Positions 61,624 through 64,000 of a stretch of DNA of 64,000 nt are shown piece after piece. The notes under the pieces are model-generated. The model had not been told where the DNA came from. It ran no database searches and saw only the letters and a program-made list of their open reading frames with translations. A program made the position numbers and the translations under genes. Source of the DNA: Cytobacillus oceanisediminis (lineage in GTDB: Bacteria; Bacillota; Bacilli; Bacillales; Cytobacillaceae); the NCBI RefSeq assembly GCF_007830235.1, contig NZ_VLKI01000021.1, positions 21,871 to 85,870 on the forward strand, given 5' to 3'. Each line of letters opens with the position of its first letter. The stretch's first letter is position 1.

Positions 61624-62070
61624 TTAATCTATTATTTTAATATTGATTGGAAAGACCTTTTTATCTATCATTTTAAAACATCTGACTTCTGTTCTGCCTT
61701 TATGAAAGGATACGATTAAATAAGGCAATTCCGGATAGGAATTATTCCTGATGTCATGAGTTGATGGGAGAGCTGGTGAACTGGGGTGTGAATGAAAGAT
61801 TCCAGAAAGCACTTCCCCGATTTTTTCCATTTCTTTTACTGTTGTTTTAATAGATTCGGAGGACATGGTAAATCTGTTAAATCTTTTTGTTTCATTTTTT
61901 ATTTTCCATAATGTGGTGAATCGATCCTTTATTCCGGAAAGTAATCCGCATGCTTCATAAGGCAATAATTCACTGCAATAGGTAATCATTTCTTCATAAA
62001 CATCTCTTTTTATCAATAAATCATGTCCGGTAAACTCTTTTTTATTAATCTTCTTTCCATTGACTCCCAT
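61624..62070 (-). CDS. JAMM/MPN-type metalloprotease
   Basis: The 148-residue product is a stand-alone JAB1/MPN protein (M67 family). The zinc-protease signature is complete: E39 in PYEACGLLSG, then H93-S-H95-P, S103 and D106 in FHSHPSSPALPSTHDI. Such enzymes cut isopeptide-like or C-terminal bonds (ubiquitin-like carriers, cysteine release). It overlaps the 3' end of the coiled-coil gene by 26 bp, which couples the two. The target is unknown; processing of a spore protein is a fair guess. Confidence 0.88.
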   Translation of the reverse strand: MGVNGKKINKKEFTGHDLLIKRDVYEEMITYCSELLPYEACGLLSGIKDRFTTLWKIKNETKRFNRFTMSSESIKTTVKEMEKIGEVLSGIFHSHPSSPALPSTHDIRNNSYPELPYLIVSFHKGRTEVRCFKMIDKKVFPINIKIID

Positions 62071-64000
62071 AGTTGTTACCTGTGGCGCTCGGCTGTGTCG
62101 TTTTGCTGCGTAACGTGAAAAAGTCCATTGCTGCTGCCTGTGTTTGTCTGGGTGTTTGCTGCTGGTATTGCCCCTGGTATTGCCCCTGGAAACTTTGTGA
62201 GGCTGGACCGCTCCCTTGCTGCTGTGACAGCATTCTTTGAAAAAAGCTGCCGGATTGTGAACTTTGTTGCGGAGCCTGAAGCTGACTAGCTTGAGATTGG
62301 TTTTGTACTGGCTGTTCCTCCGTGGGAGATGTTTGCTGAGAATGATTGTGAAGTCCAGCTGTATATGGAGAAAGGGGCTGCTTTATATACTGTTTAATAA
62401 AGTTTTCCTTTTCCTCAAGGTTAGATTCCAGTGTGGCAAACTGAGTTTTCATTTGCTTCATTTGTTTTTCCCAAATTTCCCGATCTTTTTCATATTGTGA
62501 AATTTTATCCTGATAAAGCTTCATATCTGCTTTGAATTGATCCAGCTGCTGCTGCAAAGCACGTTCGCTATCTTTTTTAACCTTATAAATTTCAATTTCT
62601 TTTGCCTGTACTTCTGAAGCCAGTTTAGCATTATTTTTTTCAAGCTCTTCCATCTTTACAACTGTTGCTTTCGTTCTCTTCAGCTCAGCTTTTAACTCAT
62701 CAATTTGTTTAGACCAAGAGCCTTTCTCCGCATCAAATTGGTCTGATTTTTCCTTATATACATTTACCTGATCCTGAACATGATCCAGGACCTGAAGGTA
62801 AGAATCCTTTTCACGTTTATAATGATCTGTTAGAGAATTAAATTCTGCTATTTTAGTTTCAAGATCCTCTTTTAGCCTGAGTTTCTCAGATTCAAATTGT
62901 TCAAGTCGGGACAAAGAATTTTGAGCCTTGTGCAGCTCTGTTCTCATTATTTCAATCTGGTTTTCCAACTCATCCTTTCTAGCCTCGGATTTTTCATAAT
63001 CTTCTTTAATTTGTACTAACTCTTCCATAAGCACAACCTTCTCCTTTTTTATTTGTTTAAGTTCTATATTCTTCGACTCCAATTGGTGTTTTAATGAAGA
63101 TGTCATCCGAACTAATTGTTTCATTTCTGTAAATACCTGGTTTAAATTAGAGGTTATTAGATCCATGCGTTTTTCGTCTGATTTCCTATGAGAAGAAAGT
63201 ATAGAAAAATTTTCGTTGAAAGCAGCATTCTCTTCTTCCAGCTTTGCAACCTTTTCAAGTAGTTCGATTTTTTCTTTATCAAATCTGGCATTCTCCTCAT
63301 TTAATTTGGACAGTTCACTCTCGCGGTTTTCAAGACGGTTAAACACATTAATTTTTTCTTTTTCTTCTTGTAATAATTTTGTCTTTAAATCTTCAATTAC
63401 TGCCTTGAGATGACTAACTGACTCGTCAGCATTATGTTTTTTAGACTCCAATTGGGTTATCTTTTGTAGATAAGATACGTTATTCTGTCTTAATTGTTCC
63501 TTGTTTTGTAATAAATCCTGGATTTCTTGGCCCATTTTTTCATTTTCGTTGGCTTTTATTTGAGCTTCCTCAGTTTTTAATCTTAACTTCACTTCCAGAG
63601 AATTAACATCCACTTTTAGGTGGCTCATTGTTTTATGGGCTGCCGTTAATTCATCACACAATTTTTGTTTTTCTGTTTCCAATTCACTCTCTTTATCTGT
63701 AAGTAGTATCACTTTTTTCTTAGTTTCATTCAGCTGCTTCTGAATGTGCTGCAATTCATTTTGCAGACTCTTGGTTTTTTTCTCACTTTCACTCTTTTCA
63801 AGCAGTAATTTTTGGAGGTCTGAACCCTTTGCAGCCAGTTTCGTCTCTAAAGTTTGTCTTTTCTCTTCGTATGATTTGGTTTGATTGGTTAAGTGTTTTT
63901 TATCCTCCATCAATTTGTCAAGCTCAGAAGTCTTATCAGCTAGTTCTGCTTCTAAATTTTGCTTTTCCTTTTGGTATGATTGGCTATGTGTGAGTAATTG
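62045..64000 (-). CDS. Giant coiled-coil protein with Gln-rich tail (partial)
   Basis: More than 650 residues are visible, and the frame runs off the right edge, so the start is missing. Most of it is heptad-repeat coiled coil rich in Glu, Lys and Leu (for example LEENAAFNENFSILSSHRKS), and SYxxxxQxLExxLAxKxSxL repeats twice near the edge. The last 130 residues are Gln/Ser/Pro-rich (QQTPRQTQAAAMDF), like glue or amyloid-like tails. It may be a long spore coat or exosporium scaffold. It overlaps the JAMM gene downstream. Confidence 0.8.
   Translation of the reverse strand, partial: QLLTHSQSYQKEKQNLEAELADKTSELDKLMEDKKHLTNQTKSYEEKRQTLETKLAAKGSDLQKLLLEKSESEKKTKSLQNELQHIQKQLNETKKKVILLTDKESELETEKQKLCDELTAAHKTMSHLKVDVNSLEVKLRLKTEEAQIKANENEKMGQEIQDLLQNKEQLRQNNVSYLQKITQLESKKHNADESVSHLKAVIEDLKTKLLQEEKEKINVFNRLENRESELSKLNEENARFDKEKIELLEKVAKLEEENAAFNENFSILSSHRKSDEKRMDLITSNLNQVFTEMKQLVRMTSSLKHQLESKNIELKQIKKEKVVLMEELVQIKEDYEKSEARKDELENQIEIMRTELHKAQNSLSRLEQFESEKLRLKEDLETKIAEFNSLTDHYKREKDSYLQVLDHVQDQVNVYKEKSDQFDAEKGSWSKQIDELKAELKRTKATVVKMEELEKNNAKLASEVQAKEIEIYKVKKDSERALQQQLDQFKADMKLYQDKISQYEKDREIWEKQMKQMKTQFATLESNLEEKENFIKQYIKQPLSPYTAGLHNHSQQTSPTEEQPVQNQSQASQLQAPQQSSQSGSFFQRMLSQQQGSGPASQSFQGQYQGQYQQQTPRQTQAAAMDFFTLRSKTTQPSATGNNYGSQWKED

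Noticed and set aside
1..64000. CRISPR array, tRNA or rRNA genes, prophage or insertion sequence
   Set aside because: I found no regularly spaced direct repeats with unique spacers, no tRNA- or rRNA-like sequence, and no intact transposase or phage structural genes.

Overview
The window looks like chromosome from an aerobic, spore-forming member of the Bacillaceae, probably near Cytobacillus, Mesobacillus or Bacillus firmus (inferred from gene content; I could not search a database). Supporting signs are low G+C DNA, strong GGAGG ribosome sites with many GTG and TTG starts, Bacillus-type riboswitches ahead of queC, ykkC and the thiamine genes, the germination hydrolase CwlJ, CotY/CotZ-type and other spore-surface proteins, and dispersed Bacillaceae intergenic repeats.

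0-10 kb: the end of a queuosine-precursor operon (queC-queD-queE, minus strand) under a preQ1-I riboswitch; a protein with a HEPN-like motif and CBS domains; the 5-oxoprolinase operon pxpB-pxpC-pxpA-ycsG-ycsI; and a secreted M14 metallocarboxypeptidase between two copies of a dispersed repeat.

10-32 kb: ordinary genome. It holds a truncated CpdB-like phosphoesterase, an SDR, an AI-2E-family permease, a HIT protein beside a P-loop protein, a stand-alone MurG homologue, the guanidine exporter pair ykkC-ykkD behind a guanidine-I riboswitch, a dicarboxylate/amino-acid symporter with a likely CcpA cre box, exodeoxyribonuclease III, and thiM-thiD-thiE behind a TPP riboswitch with an SDR gene remnant wedged between. 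It also holds OsmC and HAD proteins, an AbrB-family permease, a C39-like protease and a MerR/coiled-coil protein. Several genes are broken (22.2, 25.4, 27.3 and 32.2-33.2 kb).

32-52 kb: a degraded DUF3231 gene, a large-type SpeD, a CAP-domain protein with a good sigma-B promoter, cwlJ, azoR, a DUF21/CBS protein and a TolB-like propeller protein. A denitrification block follows, nirK-nosD-nosL-nosY-nosF, with no nosZ. Divergent from it is uppP, and between the two lies a 35-bp nested palindrome. Then come a luciferase-like oxidoreductase, DUF1836, a hemolysin-III/YplQ protein with a perfect 23-bp palindrome ahead of its promoter, and a three-domain wall hydrolase.

52-64 kb is the most unusual part: a spore-surface region. 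It contains a CotY/CotZ-type protein, an actin-like ParM-family ATPase with a small partner, three CsxC/SPOCS-like proteins, a 724-residue protein joining an acidic serine-rich region to a related C-terminal domain, mannose-6-phosphate isomerase, a SEC-C protein, a small Gly/Cys-tailed peptide, a JAMM metalloprotease, and a very long coiled-coil protein that runs off the right edge. I propose, as inference, that these genes build or modify an outer spore layer. A chromosomal actin-like pair inside such a region is the best candidate here for an undescribed system.
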